A stretch of DNA of 64,000 nt from an uncultured Lachnospiraceae bacterium (GCA_948688495.1 CAPQSW010000012.1:1-64000); one strand, 5' to 3'; positions 44,469 to 53,976 are shown, numbered from the stretch's first letter. Numbers and translations are program-made. Notes: generated by a model not told the origin, from the sequence alone.

Positions 44469-45655
44469 CTTACCTCCACTTTGCCTGAAATATAATCACT
44501 GACTGTGTGCACATCCTTATCCCCTCTGCCGGACAGGCAGACAATCATAATTTCATCCTCTTTCATTTTTTTTGCCTGTTTCTTTGCATAAGCGATTGCA
44601 TGGGCACTCTCAATTGCCGGGATAATTCCCTCCAGCCTGCACAGCTCCTGCAAGGCGTCCATCGCCTCCACATCTGTGATGGATACATACTCTGCCCTGC
44701 CGCTATCCTTCAGATAAGCATGTTCCGGCCCTACGCCCGGATAATCCAGGCCCGCCGATATGGAATGGGCAATCTGGATATTCCCATCATCATCCTGAAG
44801 CAGATACGAACGCATACCATGGAGCGTCCCAGGTTTTCCAAGCGCCATCGCGCTTGCATGTTTTCCGGTCTCTATTCCCAGTCCTGCCGCCTCAACGCCA
44901 ATCAGCCTTACCGATGGTTCCTCAATAAAATCTGCAAACATACCGATAGAATTGGAGCCGCCGCCCACACATGCCATCACCACATCCGGCAGCCTCCCTT
45001 CCGCCTCTAAAATCTGCTTTTTACTCTCCCGGCTGATGACGCTTTGAAACTCCTTCACCATCTTGGGATAAGGATAAGGGCCTACTGCAGAACCAATGAC
45101 ATAGAAGGTGTCCTCCGCCGTCTTTGCCCAGGTACGGATTGCCTCATTGGTGGCGTCCTTTAAGGTACGGCTGCCTGATTTCACACATAAGACCTTTGCT
45201 CCCAGCATCTTCATGCGAAATACATTTAACTCCTGCCGCCGCATATCCTCCTCACCCATATAGACGGTACATTCCATGTTAAAAAGCGCCGCCCCTGTCG
45301 CGGTTGCCACACCATGCTGTCCGGCTCCGGTCTCCGCAATCACCTTTTTCTTCCCCATTCGCTTTGCCAGAAGAATCTGTCCGATGACATTGTTAATCTT
45401 GTGCGCCCCGGTATGGTTTAAATCCTCCCGCTTAAGATAAATCTTCGTGCCATATTCCCTGCTTAAGTTTTCCGCATAATAAAGCGGTGTCTCCCGTCCT
45501 ACATACTGCTTTAAATAATACGCACACTGTTTTAAAAATTCTTTGTCACGAATGGCATCCTCGTATACCCGATCCAATTCCTCCAATGTGTTCATCAAAG
45601 ATTCTGACACAAACTGTCCGCCAAACTCTCCAAAATATCTCTCCTTCTTCATCAC
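44465..45655 (-). CDS. trpB: Tryptophan synthase beta subunit
   Basis: The PLP enzyme that condenses indole with serine. The 396-residue protein starts with YFGEFGGQFVSESLM and contains the PLP lysine motif LNHTGAHKINNVIGQ, the glycine-rich phosphate loop ACVGGGSNSIGMF, a GVEAAGLG segment and the C-terminal CLSGRGDKD. This is the TrpB1 type that pairs with TrpA. It overlaps trpF by 4 bases and trpA by 4 bases. Confidence 0.98.
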   Translation of the reverse strand: MMKKERYFGEFGGQFVSESLMNTLEELDRVYEDAIRDKEFLKQCAYYLKQYVGRETPLYYAENLSREYGTKIYLKREDLNHTGAHKINNVIGQILLAKRMGKKKVIAETGAGQHGVATATGAALFNMECTVYMGEEDMRRQELNVFRMKMLGAKVLCVKSGSRTLKDATNEAIRTWAKTAEDTFYVIGSAVGPYPYPKMVKEFQSVISRESKKQILEAEGRLPDVVMACVGGGSNSIGMFADFIEEPSVRLIGVEAAGLGIETGKHASAMALGKPGTLHGMRSYLLQDDDGNIQIAHSISAGLDYPGVGPEHAYLKDSGRAEYVSITDVEAMDALQELCRLEGIIPAIESAHAIAYAKKQAKKMKEDEIMIVCLSGRGDKDVHTVSDYISGKVEVR

Positions 45656-46284
45656 TCTCTCACCTTTCCTGCAAATTCTGTTACCAGTTTCCGTTCTTTC
45701 CCATCAGTCCCCTCCACACCGGAGCTGACATCCACGACATCCGGCTGGAAAATCCTGACTGCCTCTGTCACATTTTCAGGGTTCAATCCTCCGGCAAGAA
45801 CAAACGCCCTTCTCGCAAAGATCGTGGCTTTCATCCTTTCTATTGCCTTTCGGCTTCCTCTCCAGTCAAACGTCTTGCCGCTCCCCGGCGTCCCTGCATC
45901 AATGACATAACCTGCAATCTTTTTCATCTGTTCAAGTTCCTCCATATCTTCCGGCTTCTGCAGATTGCAGGCACGCCAGATTGGTATGCTGCAATGCCTT
46001 ACAACTTCTGCTTGCAGTCTGCCATGCACCTGTAAAATATCAAATCCTAACGCCTCAATCTGTCTCACAAGCTCCAAATCAGGACTGACCGTCACGGCAA
46101 CCCTTCGGATACCTTTATTCAGAACCTTGTGGATTTTTTCTGCCTGTACAAAGCTCACGTTCCGTTTGCTCTTTTCCCAGAATACAAACCCCGCATAGTC
46201 TGCACAAATTTCATTCAGGCTGGATGCTTCCTCTGCCTTCGTAATCCCGCAGATTTTAATCTGTGGCGCACCTCTTGCATTCAT
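45652..46284 (-). CDS. trpF: Phosphoribosylanthranilate isomerase (TrpF)
   Basis: TrpF performs the Amadori rearrangement of phosphoribosylanthranilate. About 210 residues: KICGITKAEEASSLNE with the catalytic Cys, YAGFVFWEKSKRNVS, a VQVHG-like ILQVHGRLQAE, and the C-terminal AGGLNPENV and DVVDVSSGVEG with the catalytic Asp and phosphate loop. The ATG at 46284 has AAAGGTGG upstream and places the conserved motif close to the N-terminus; the open frame to 46428 would overlap trpC. Confidence 0.95.
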   Translation of the reverse strand: MNARGAPQIKICGITKAEEASSLNEICADYAGFVFWEKSKRNVSFVQAEKIHKVLNKGIRRVAVTVSPDLELVRQIEALGFDILQVHGRLQAEVVRHCSIPIWRACNLQKPEDMEELEQMKKIAGYVIDAGTPGSGKTFDWRGSRKAIERMKATIFARRAFVLAGGLNPENVTEAVRIFQPDVVDVSSGVEGTDGKERKLVTEFAGKVRE

Positions 46285-46340
46285 TTTTATACAACCACCT
46301 TTCTGTGAAAGTTTCCGAAACTTCTTCCTATAACGATTTC

Positions 46341-47123
46341 TTAAAGAAATTTCCACCGCCTTGCCAGCTCTCTGGGATTTTCTGCCTCCATAAACGCCCT
46401 CCCAATCAGAAATGCATCCACACGACAATCTTTCAGAAATTTCACATCCTCATCACGGACAATCCCGCTCTCCGCCACGAAAACCTTATCTTGTGGAACC
46501 ATCCAAGACAAGCGTTTTGTAGTCTCAAGATGGATGGAGAAATCGCGCAGGTCGCGATTATTGACGCCAATGATATTCGCATCTAATTTCAATGCCCGCT
46601 CCATCTCACGCTCGTCATGGGTTTCCACCAATGCATCCATGCCAAGCTCTTTTGTAAGCTGGTAAAAGTCGTGCATCTTTATATCATCCAAAATCGCTGC
46701 AATAAGCAAAACAGCATCTGCACCGATCGCCCGCGCTTCATAAAACTGATATTCCTCAATCATAAAATCCTTACGGATAATCGGCAGCGGGGACATTCCA
46801 CGAATTTCCCTCAGATAATCGGCACTACCACAAAAATGATCTTCCTCCGTCAGACAGGAAATTGCGTCCACCGATTCGTTGTATTCCTCAACCCTGTCTG
46901 TCAGGTTAATTTTACTATCCATCCGTCCCAAGCTTGGGGACGCCTTCTTAAATTCCCCGATAATGGAAATTCCTGGCTTTGCCAACGCCTGAGAAAAAGA
47001 TGGATGTTTTGGTTTTTCCCGAATTATTTCTTCGGCAATCCTACGCATTTCATGTTCACTGATTTTCGCTTTGTGCTTTGGCAGACGCAATTTTTTATCT
47101 TCCACAATCTTATCCAGTATCAT
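46341..47123 (-). CDS. trpC: Indole-3-glycerol phosphate synthase (TrpC)
   Basis: TrpC closes the indole ring in the fourth pathway step. The 260-residue barrel has ISIIGEFKKASPSLGRM with the catalytic Lys, a PIIRKDFMIEEYQFYEARAI segment with the second Lys, AVLLIAAIL, VETHDEREMERA, IGVNNRDLRDF and VFVAESGIVRDED with conserved Glu and Ser. It is a free-standing enzyme, not fused to TrpF as in enterobacteria. It begins 25 bases after the trpG stop. Confidence 0.97.
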   Translation of the reverse strand: MILDKIVEDKKLRLPKHKAKISEHEMRRIAEEIIREKPKHPSFSQALAKPGISIIGEFKKASPSLGRMDSKINLTDRVEEYNESVDAISCLTEEDHFCGSADYLREIRGMSPLPIIRKDFMIEEYQFYEARAIGADAVLLIAAILDDIKMHDFYQLTKELGMDALVETHDEREMERALKLDANIIGVNNRDLRDFSIHLETTKRLSWMVPQDKVFVAESGIVRDEDVKFLKDCRVDAFLIGRAFMEAENPRELARRWKFL

Positions 47124-47148
47124 AGTATTCTCCTTCCAGACTACTTTT

Positions 47149-47718
47149 TTAGACTACGCCGTTTACAAAGTTGTCAATCATCCGCTTTCCATGCTCCGTA
47201 TAGATAGATTCGGGATGGAACTGCAGCCCTGCTACCGGATACTCCTTATGCCGCATCGCCATAATCTCTCCGTCCTCTGTACGGGCAAGCACCTTCAAAC
47301 ATCCCGGTAAATCCTTCTCCTGTACTGCAAGCGAATGGTAACGGGCAATCCTAATTGGGGAAGTGATTCCCCGAAAAATGCTCTCTCCATTATGCGTAAT
47401 CACAGACTGTTTGCCATGATATAATTTCTTCGCGTAACTGACTGTTCCACCTAAAGCCTCCCCGATACACTGATGTCCCAGACAGACGCCCAAAATAGGA
47501 GTTGTTGTCAGGAATACCTTCACTATATCCATACAGATTCCCGCCTCCCTGGGATTTTTCGGTCCCGGTGAGAGCACAATCCGCTCCGGGTTAACTTCCT
47601 TTATTTCTTCAATTGAAATTTTGTCATTGCGTACGACCTTTATATCCTCTGTAAAAATTCCCATATACTGATACAGGTTGTAGGTAAAGGAATCGTAATT
47701 ATCAATCAAAAGTATCAT
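47149..47718 (-). CDS. trpG: Anthranilate synthase component II (glutamine amidotransferase)
   Basis: A 189-residue class I glutamine amidotransferase delivering ammonia to TrpE. The sequence opens LLIDNYDSFTYNLYQYMG, then LSPGPKNPREAG, the nucleophile motif LGVCLGHQCIGEALGG, and the His-Glu pair in LQFHPESIYTEHG. In many Gram-positives the same subunit also serves folate synthesis (PabA); position next to trpE favours tryptophan as the main role. Starts 35 bases after the trpE stop. Confidence 0.96.
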   Translation of the reverse strand: MILLIDNYDSFTYNLYQYMGIFTEDIKVVRNDKISIEEIKEVNPERIVLSPGPKNPREAGICMDIVKVFLTTTPILGVCLGHQCIGEALGGTVSYAKKLYHGKQSVITHNGESIFRGITSPIRIARYHSLAVQEKDLPGCLKVLARTEDGEIMAMRHKEYPVAGLQFHPESIYTEHGKRMIDNFVNGVV

Positions 47719-47753
47719 TGTCTTCCTCCTTTATAATAGTTTTGTGGTCATGG

Positions 47754-49166
47754 CTACAAGTTTTCTTCGTCCACCAGCGTTTTTGCCAACGCCATTACTT
47801 TATTGCAGCACTCCTGATATTCCATCTCCGGCTGGGAATCTGCCACAATTCCCGCTCCCGCCTGTAAATATACGTTATTTCCCCTTTTCACCATCGTTCG
47901 GATGGTGATGCAGAAATCCATGTCCCCGCTAAAGTCCACATAGCCGGTGGCTCCGCCGTACAGTCCCCTCCTGCTTTCCTCAAGCTCGTCAATAATCTCC
48001 ATCGCACGAACTTTGGGAGCTCCGCTCAACGTTCCTGCCGGGAGGAATGAGGCTGCCAGATCCAGCGGGTGAAACACGCCTTTCTTACGACCTTCCACCA
48101 TTGACACAATATGCATCACATGGGAATAGTTCTGAACCTCCATGAACTGTGTCACCTTTACCGTGCCAAACTCTGAAATTTTTCCCATATCATTTCTCGC
48201 CAAATCCACCAGCATGACATGTTCCGCACGTTCCTTTTCATCGCTGAGCAATTCCTGCTTTAACGCCTCATCCTCCGCAGCATCCCTTCCCCGCTTCCTG
48301 GTTCCCGCAATAGGACAGGTAAATACCCTGCCGCCCTGCTGCTTTACAATCATCTCCGGGGAGCTTCCAATCACTTCAAAATCACCAAAATTAAAATAAT
48401 ACAGATATGGAGACGGGTTTAGTTCCCTCAGTTCCTTATACAGCTCAAAGCCCTCCTGCCTAGTCTCGATGGTCCATCTCTGCGAGAGGACGGTCTGAAA
48501 AATATGCCCTTCCCGAATATATTCTTTTATCCTTTCTACCTTCCGTGCGTACTCCTCTAAGGTATCAGACTTCTTGGCAATTTTTCCATCATGTACAAAT
48601 GATTTACGTTTTTCCATCCTGCCGCTTCCACTTCTTGCTTCCTGAATCAATGTATCCGCCTGCGCCAAGGAATTTGCCCTGCCAGCCTCACTGTCTTCTC
48701 CCAGTACCACGGCGGTCAGGGTTTCCGCCACATGGTCCACTACAATAAACTTCGTCATCAGCATCATCTGAATGGTCTCTATTCCAATTTCATCCGGGTT
48801 ATCATCCGTCAGTGCTTCCGTATAGCGTACAAAATCGTACCCGAGATTTCCTACGAAACCACCGCTGAAGCTCAAGCCATCCGCGTCCTTTCTAATCTCA
48901 AATTGGCTGTAATACTCCTTTAACCTCACCAGGGGATTTCCTTCCCTTACTTCTTCCTTCCCGCCCCGCCGGATAACCAGTGCATTTCCCCGGGAAGTGA
49001 TAATCTCCTCCGGCTCTGCGCCAAAAAATGTATAGCGGTCGTAATTCTTATCATAGCTTTCCAGAAGAAATCCCTGCCTCTTTCCTACAAGGTTTTCATA
49101 CATTTCTATGGATGTCTCATTGACAATACTAACGGTGCGTTTATAGACTCTCAATATTCGTTTCAT
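47754..49166 (-). CDS. trpE: Anthranilate synthase component I (TrpE)
   Basis: TrpE makes anthranilate from chorismate. The protein of about 470 residues has the feedback site motif GFLLESYDK near the N-terminus (LLES binds tryptophan), and the chorismate-binding domain with IAGTRKRGRDAAEDE, HVMLVDLARNDMGKIS, LPAGTLSGAPKVRAMEIIDE and a C-terminal LQAGAGIVADSQPE-type block. The ATG at 49166 has AAGGAG 7 bases upstream; the open frame to 49229 extends into the T-box terminator and is not coding. Transcription is set by the Trp T-box and translation product by feedback inhibition. Confidence 0.97.
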   Translation of the reverse strand: MKRILRVYKRTVSIVNETSIEMYENLVGKRQGFLLESYDKNYDRYTFFGAEPEEIITSRGNALVIRRGGKEEVREGNPLVRLKEYYSQFEIRKDADGLSFSGGFVGNLGYDFVRYTEALTDDNPDEIGIETIQMMLMTKFIVVDHVAETLTAVVLGEDSEAGRANSLAQADTLIQEARSGSGRMEKRKSFVHDGKIAKKSDTLEEYARKVERIKEYIREGHIFQTVLSQRWTIETRQEGFELYKELRELNPSPYLYYFNFGDFEVIGSSPEMIVKQQGGRVFTCPIAGTRKRGRDAAEDEALKQELLSDEKERAEHVMLVDLARNDMGKISEFGTVKVTQFMEVQNYSHVMHIVSMVEGRKKGVFHPLDLAASFLPAGTLSGAPKVRAMEIIDELEESRRGLYGGATGYVDFSGDMDFCITIRTMVKRGNNVYLQAGAGIVADSQPEMEYQECCNKVMALAKTLVDEENL

Positions 49167-49204
49167 GTTCCGTCTCCTTTCAATATGCGGCCCTGTACAT
49201 AAAA

Positions 49205-49539
49205 AATCCCCGGTAAAAGTTTCTCTCAACTCTTACCAGGGACGATGTTGGTCGTGGTGCCACCCTGTTTCATTATAGAAAAGGAGTATTTTTTTAAAAA
49301 AAAGTGAATATTTCAAATTAGAAATATCCACCACCAATTCTATAATCTCAATCCGATACACATGATATCTTACCCCTGTAACGTGAGGACACGGCATCCG
49401 CTACTATGATTTCGCTTTGCATCTAACAAATCCATTCCCATAAAACCTTCCTGCTATCTTCCACCAGCCGATAGCTCTCTGTGAGGACCATTTCTATGGT
49501 ACTACTTTTGCTCATTGATTTTCATTTATATTTAAATTA
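49205..49539 (-). promoter_or_regulatory. Tryptophan T-box leader with terminator
   Basis: The minus strand holds a full T-box. Stem I includes a GAGAGC bulge segment and the CGGCTGGTGGAAG-type loop; the specifier region GAATGGA at 49431-49437 has UGG (49432-49434), the Trp codon. The T-box sequence AGGGTGGCACCACG is at 49253-49266, and the terminator CCCTGGTAAGAGTT...AACTTTTACCGGGG plus six T residues is at 49201-49242. Uncharged tRNA-Trp binding would favour the antiterminator and trp operon expression. This accounts for most of the 440-base gene-free gap before trpE. Confidence 0.95.
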
Positions 49540-49544
49540 TATGC

Positions 49545-49573
49545 AGTTTAGCACAGTAATGTGACGCTGTCAA
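49545..49573 (-). promoter_or_regulatory. Sigma-A promoter of the trp operon
   Basis: TTGACA (49568-49573) and TAAACT (49545-49550) on the minus strand are 17 bases apart, directly before the T-box leader. A second TATAAT a few bases downstream has no -35. Confidence 0.85.
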
Positions 49574-49606
49574 GTGTTTTTCCAAAAACTTTCACCTCGA
49601 TTTTCA

Positions 49607-51073
49607 CTAAATATCAATCCCATTCAGTTCTTGATACAACCGCTTAGCATGCCCATCCGTCATGCCGCAGACATGGTCCGTCACCAGAAGCAGCCTTAAA
49701 TAAAGTTTCTCCATCTCCTTCTGCTGCGCAGTCTGCCCTGAATGATCCACCCGATCTGCAAACTGCCGGTAAATTGTAATATAATTGTCAGACACGAGCG
49801 CCATCACTTTCTTCTGAACCTCTGTAACCTCCCTATCCGTATCAAAATATAAGGCTGCCTGCACAAAGGCGTCCAGCAGAAAATCAAGGCATTTCTGCGC
49901 TGCAATTTCCAATTTCAAAATAGACGTTTCCTGAAAGGCGTAGCGGTATGCAATATCTCCCAAAGCATCCATCATTGCCTCTCCATCCATGCCTGTAAAT
50001 AAGTCTGCTCCCTTCGTACCATAGCTTCCATCCATCAAAGCATCATAATTTTTCAGAAAACCTGCCGTAGCATCATTGATCATCCATCCCTGGATAAACA
50101 CCACCCAATTTTGCACGGCATTGCTCTCTGGCTGCCTAAGCCCCCGCTTTAAGGCCCGCTCATATTTCTGCTCCAGCTTATCCGTCATCCGCACAAAGAC
50201 ATCCTTTTGTTTCTCGCAAAGCTTTGCACCAAAATCCCTTAATTCTCTCACGAGCTGCCCATAAGTAATGCAGCCTTTCTTAACTGCATCCTCAATATCT
50301 GCAGTCTTATAGGCAATATCATCCGCTGCCTCCAGCACAAATGCCAAAGGATGGCGGCTGCCATGCGTGCCCAAACTTTCCTGCAAATCATCAAACAGTT
50401 CCCGCTCTGCATAAAAATACCCCATTTTCTTATGCCTGATATGATTTGTCTTTTTAATTTCCAAAGAGGACCCTGGATACTTTATAATTGTTCCTAAGAG
50501 CGCCTTCGTCAAATTCATTCCATTTTCATCCACCAGATAATGCAGCTTTGCAACCAGCCGCAGCGCCTGAGTATTCCCCTCAAAGTGGCAGAAATCTTCC
50601 TGCATCTGCGGCAAGAGTATTTCACTTAAACGCTGCATGCTCTCATCTTCCCTATGGTATATTATCTGCGGCAGATTCAAACGAAACCAGTCCCGGATCG
50701 CAGTCTCGCCAAAATGTCCAAACGGCGGGTTTCCTATATCATGCAAAAGCCCGGCGCACTGTAGAATATCACAGATATAGCCCTGATATTCCGGCAGAAA
50801 GCCTGCATCCTTCTGTCCACTTAAAATCCCCTTCCCAATATTCTGTCCCAGCGATTTTGCAAAAGAGGATACCTCCAGGGAGTGTGTCAGCCTCGTACGG
50901 ACAAAATCACTGTTATCCAGAGGAAATACCTGTGTCTTGTCCTGCAGGCGCCGAAATGACGCACTCCCAATTATCCTATGGTAATCTTTCTCATACTCTG
51001 TCCGAAAATCATTGGACGAATTGCTTTTGTAATTTCTCACCCTGTCATCACAGAGCAGTTTCTTCCACTCCAT
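49607..51073 (-). CDS. dgt: Deoxyguanosinetriphosphate triphosphohydrolase-like HD protein
   Basis: About 488 residues, an HD-domain dNTPase hydrolysing dNTPs to nucleoside plus triphosphate. Motifs: SASFRRLQDKTQVFPL, then RTRLTHSLEVSSFAKSLG with the first metal His, GLLHDIGNPPFGHFGE with the HD pair, and a later EAADDIAYKTADIEDA with the last Asp. Tetrameric Dgt-type enzymes share this order. The ATG at 51073 is chosen for the family opening MEWKKLLCDDRV with GAGGAG about 10 bases upstream; upstream ATGs at 51091 and 51121 are possible. It ends 33 bases before the trp operon -35. Confidence 0.93.
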   Translation of the reverse strand: MEWKKLLCDDRVRNYKSNSSNDFRTEYEKDYHRIIGSASFRRLQDKTQVFPLDNSDFVRTRLTHSLEVSSFAKSLGQNIGKGILSGQKDAGFLPEYQGYICDILQCAGLLHDIGNPPFGHFGETAIRDWFRLNLPQIIYHREDESMQRLSEILLPQMQEDFCHFEGNTQALRLVAKLHYLVDENGMNLTKALLGTIIKYPGSSLEIKKTNHIRHKKMGYFYAERELFDDLQESLGTHGSRHPLAFVLEAADDIAYKTADIEDAVKKGCITYGQLVRELRDFGAKLCEKQKDVFVRMTDKLEQKYERALKRGLRQPESNAVQNWVVFIQGWMINDATAGFLKNYDALMDGSYGTKGADLFTGMDGEAMMDALGDIAYRYAFQETSILKLEIAAQKCLDFLLDAFVQAALYFDTDREVTEVQKKVMALVSDNYITIYRQFADRVDHSGQTAQQKEMEKLYLRLLLVTDHVCGMTDGHAKRLYQELNGIDI

Positions 51074-51117
51074 TGTCGATTGTCTCCTCATTATCCTCTT
51101 ATCTGTCCAAAACGCTG

Positions 51118-52473
51118 TCATGATAGAAGCAGCTTCACACGCAGTATCCTTACCAGCGACTCATCTAAACGCTCCTCTGTGATTGTCCCATCCCTAACGG
51201 CTTCAAGCACGCCCTTATAGGCGCTCGCAAAATCGTCCGGCATTAAGATCATGTCACTGCCAGCCAAAATAGTTCCCACCGCCGCCTGTGAAGATGTATA
51301 CTTCTGTGTGATTGCCCCCATGTTCAAAGCATCTGTAAGCACAATTCCATCATATCCAAGCTCCTCTCGCAGCAGATTGCTTATCATATGCGAAGACAGG
51401 GAAGCTGGAACGTCATCCCCACTGACATTGGGCAGCGAGATATGCCCCACCATGACAAAATCAACGCCCCAGGCAATGCTGTCTTTAAATGGAATCATAT
51501 CTTCTTCAGATAATTCTTCCCATGTCTTATCTGTATAGGCATAACCTTCATGGGTATCGCCTTTTGTAGCTCCATGACCTGGAAAATGCTTCACGCATCC
51601 ATATACCCGATGCTTCTGTAACCCTTTCAAATTCTCTTGGACCATCTGTGAAACGATGTTGGGATCACTGCCATAAGAACGCTGCTTCACGACAGTATTC
51701 TCAGGATTGGACAGGACATCTGCCACCGGAGCAAAATCCAGATTAAATCCCAAACGCCCTAGATATTCCCCGATACTGTCCCCCAGTTCATATGCACGCC
51801 CCACATCCTGTCCGGCGCCTATCTCTGGAATATAGGGAAAAGACGGCACATCAAATCCACTGTTTCCAGCGATTCTGCTCACCTTTCCACCTTCTTCATC
51901 AATAGCAGTAAATAGCGGCATTCCAATCCTCTCCTGACTGTATGACTGCTGCTTTTTCAACATCTCTAAGACTTGTTCTTCTGAAACCACATTTTCCTCA
52001 AAATAGACCAGTCCTCCAACCGGATATTCCTGTAATGCTGCCCTGGTCGCTTCCCCTGCCTGTGTCACATGAGAATACCCGGTTAACGCCTCCGGCGTTA
52101 TAATAAAAAGCTGCGCCGCTTTTTCCTCCAGTGTCATAGATGCCAGCTTATCCTGTATCCTTTCCTGAAGAATTTCTTCCGAAGATTTTTCCTCCTGCTT
52201 CTGCGTGCTGTTATCCTCCCCTTGGGACTTTTCCTCCTGCTCCTGTGTACTGTCATTTTCCTCTGATGATTCTTCTTCCTGCAACTTCACACTGTTATCT
52301 TCATCCCTGCTGTCTGAGACGGTATTTTGCTCCTGCTGTTTTGCATTTTGCAGTTCACTATTCTGATTTCCTTTCTTCTCCCAAATCAAATCCTTTCCAG
52401 CCACACAAAATAAACATAACAGTATCAGCAGACTTGCCGCCAATCCAATCATAATTCTTTTTCTATTTTTCAT
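51118..52473 (-). CDS. Exported GH3 beta-N-acetylhexosaminidase (NagZ-like)
   Basis: About 451 residues. A single N-terminal hydrophobic segment (about residues 7-26, IMIGLAASLLILLCLFCVAG) is followed by a 70-residue Glu/Gln/Ser-rich linker with repeated QEEKS units, then a GH3 catalytic barrel. GH3 hexosaminidase signatures are KHFPGHGATKGDTHEGYAY with the general-acid His, and GIVLTDALNMGAI with the nucleophile Asp. It should remove GlcNAc from muropeptides or glycans outside the membrane, since it is anchored. The ribosome-binding site is weak and the start uncertain (alternative at 52512). It lies after the metK terminator. Confidence 0.9.
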   Translation of the reverse strand: MKNRKRIMIGLAASLLILLCLFCVAGKDLIWEKKGNQNSELQNAKQQEQNTVSDSRDEDNSVKLQEEESSEENDSTQEQEEKSQGEDNSTQKQEEKSSEEILQERIQDKLASMTLEEKAAQLFIITPEALTGYSHVTQAGEATRAALQEYPVGGLVYFEENVVSEEQVLEMLKKQQSYSQERIGMPLFTAIDEEGGKVSRIAGNSGFDVPSFPYIPEIGAGQDVGRAYELGDSIGEYLGRLGFNLDFAPVADVLSNPENTVVKQRSYGSDPNIVSQMVQENLKGLQKHRVYGCVKHFPGHGATKGDTHEGYAYTDKTWEELSEEDMIPFKDSIAWGVDFVMVGHISLPNVSGDDVPASLSSHMISNLLREELGYDGIVLTDALNMGAITQKYTSSQAAVGTILAGSDMILMPDDFASAYKGVLEAVRDGTITEERLDESLVRILRVKLLLS

Positions 52474-52533
52474 CTTCACTCTACAATAGTAACCCCCCCT
52501 ATAATCCGCCATTTGCCCGATACCACAGCAAAA

Positions 52534-52569
52534 CTCCCCTGTCCCCCACTCATGAGGGAATCCGAGGAG
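52534..52569 (-). terminator. Rho-independent terminator after metK
   Basis: On the minus strand CTCCTCGGATTCCCTC folds onto GTGGGGGACAGGGGAG around ATGA with a few mismatches, followed by TTTT. It lies about 25 bases after the metK stop. Confidence 0.7.
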
Positions 52570-52594
52570 CTTTCATTTTGCCACTGCTGCATTT

Positions 52595-53782
52595 CTATAA
52601 ATACTTCTTTAATATCTCTACCTTATCTGTTGCCTCCCATGGCAGATTCAAATCATTCCGTCCAAAGTGTCCATAAGCTGCTGTCTGCTTGTAAATGGGA
52701 CGTCTCAAATCCAACATTTTAATAATTCCTGCTGGACGGAGATCAAAATTCTCACGTATCATCTCTACCATCTTCTCATCTGAAAGTTTTCCTGTTCCGA
52801 AAGTATCAACCATAACGGAGGTAGGCTGTGCAACACCAATGGCGTAAGACAACTGAATTTCACACTTGTCCGCAAGCCCGGCTGCAACAATATTCTTGGC
52901 AACGTAACGCGCCGCATAAGCTGCAGAACGGTCTACCTTGGTACAATCCTTACCTGAAAAAGCCCCGCCGCCATGACGTGCATACCCGCCATAAGTATCC
53001 ACGATAATCTTACGTCCGGTAAGCCCTGCATCTCCATGAGGCCCGCCTATGACGAAACGTCCGGTAGGATTGATAAAGAACTTGGTATCCCCATCTATCA
53101 TCTCCTTAGGCAGAACCGGATCAAACACATACTTCTTGATATCCGCATGAATCTGTTCTTGTGTGACATCCGCATCGTGCTGGGTAGACAATACTACCGC
53201 CTCTAACCTGGTTGGAGCGCCATTTTCATCATACTCCACCGATACCTGACTCTTTCCATCTGGACGCAGATATTTTAATGTCCCATCCTTACGGACCTTG
53301 GTTAACTGCAAAACAAGTTTATGCGCCAAAGAAATCGGATACGGCATTAGTTCCGGGGTCTCATTGCTGGCATAGCCAAACATCATTCCCTGGTCGCCCG
53401 CTCCAATTGCCTCAATCTCCTTATCGGACATCTTATTTTCCTTGGCCTCAAGAGCCTTATCCACACCCATGGCAATGTCTGCTGACTGCTGGTCTAAAGC
53501 CACCATAACTGCACAGGTATTTCCATCAAACCCAGTAGCTGCATCATTGTAACCAATCTCATTTACCGTATCCCTTACAATCTGCGGGATATCAATGTGC
53601 GCTTTTGTTGTAATCTCCCCCGTTACCAGGACAAATCCCGTACATGTCGCCGTCTCACATGCCACACGGCTCATAGGATCCTGCTCCATCAATGCATCTA
53701 AAATCGCATCTGACACTGCATCACATACTTTATCTGGATGTCCCTCTGTTACAGATTCTGAAGTAAATAATCTTTTTTCCAT
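52595..53782 (-). CDS. metK: S-adenosylmethionine synthetase
   Basis: MetK makes S-adenosylmethionine from methionine and ATP. The 395-residue protein has FTSESVTEGHPDKVCDAVSD at the N-terminus, GDQGMMFGYA (ATP-binding hexapeptide region), FVIGGPHGDAGLTGRKIIVD and GGGAFSGKDCTKVDRSAAY (catalytic loop and P-loop). Length and motifs are normal. It is controlled by the SAM-I riboswitch and its terminator at 53825-53976, so SAM shuts off its own synthesis. Confidence 0.98.
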   Translation of the reverse strand: MEKRLFTSESVTEGHPDKVCDAVSDAILDALMEQDPMSRVACETATCTGFVLVTGEITTKAHIDIPQIVRDTVNEIGYNDAATGFDGNTCAVMVALDQQSADIAMGVDKALEAKENKMSDKEIEAIGAGDQGMMFGYASNETPELMPYPISLAHKLVLQLTKVRKDGTLKYLRPDGKSQVSVEYDENGAPTRLEAVVLSTQHDADVTQEQIHADIKKYVFDPVLPKEMIDGDTKFFINPTGRFVIGGPHGDAGLTGRKIIVDTYGGYARHGGGAFSGKDCTKVDRSAAYAARYVAKNIVAAGLADKCEIQLSYAIGVAQPTSVMVDTFGTGKLSDEKMVEMIRENFDLRPAGIIKMLDLRRPIYKQTAAYGHFGRNDLNLPWEATDKVEILKKYL

Positions 53783-53824
53783 TTCTGTTTCCTCCTTCGC
53801 TTTTATAGTACATACATAAAACAG

Positions 53825-53859
53825 TAAAAGGTTCGCTTACTATGAAATAAGCGAACCTG
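53825..53859 (-). terminator. Riboswitch expression-platform terminator of metK
   Basis: On the minus strand AGGTTCGCTTA pairs with TAAGCGAACCT across a short loop and is followed by TTTTACTG, directly downstream of the SAM-I aptamer. Confidence 0.9.
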
Positions 53860-53879
53860 ATAGTCAAAGATAATCAAAT

Positions 53880-53976
53880 CCTCTTATTGTTCGATCACTC
53901 GCTCAGGTTAGCACCTTCCGTAAGGGGTTGCCGTGGCTTCACAGATCCTATGTATCTCCACCACTCTGAATAAGAG
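53880..53976 (-). promoter_or_regulatory. SAM-I (S-box) riboswitch aptamer
   Basis: The minus strand shows the S-box pattern: CTCTTATTCAGAGTGGTGGA at the 5' end, GAAGCCACGGCAACC, AGGTGCTAACCTGAGCGAGT, and a closing P1 strand AATAAGAG. SAM binding should favour the downstream terminator and reduce metK transcription. Confidence 0.96.

Noticed and set aside
46285..46428. N-terminal extension of TrpF
   Set aside because: Overlaps the end of trpC, is basic and unlike TrpF, and a ribosome-binding site supports the start at 46284.
49167..49229. N-terminal extension of TrpE
   Set aside because: It would translate the T-box terminator; the ATG at 49166 has a proper AAGGAG site and matches the family N-terminus.
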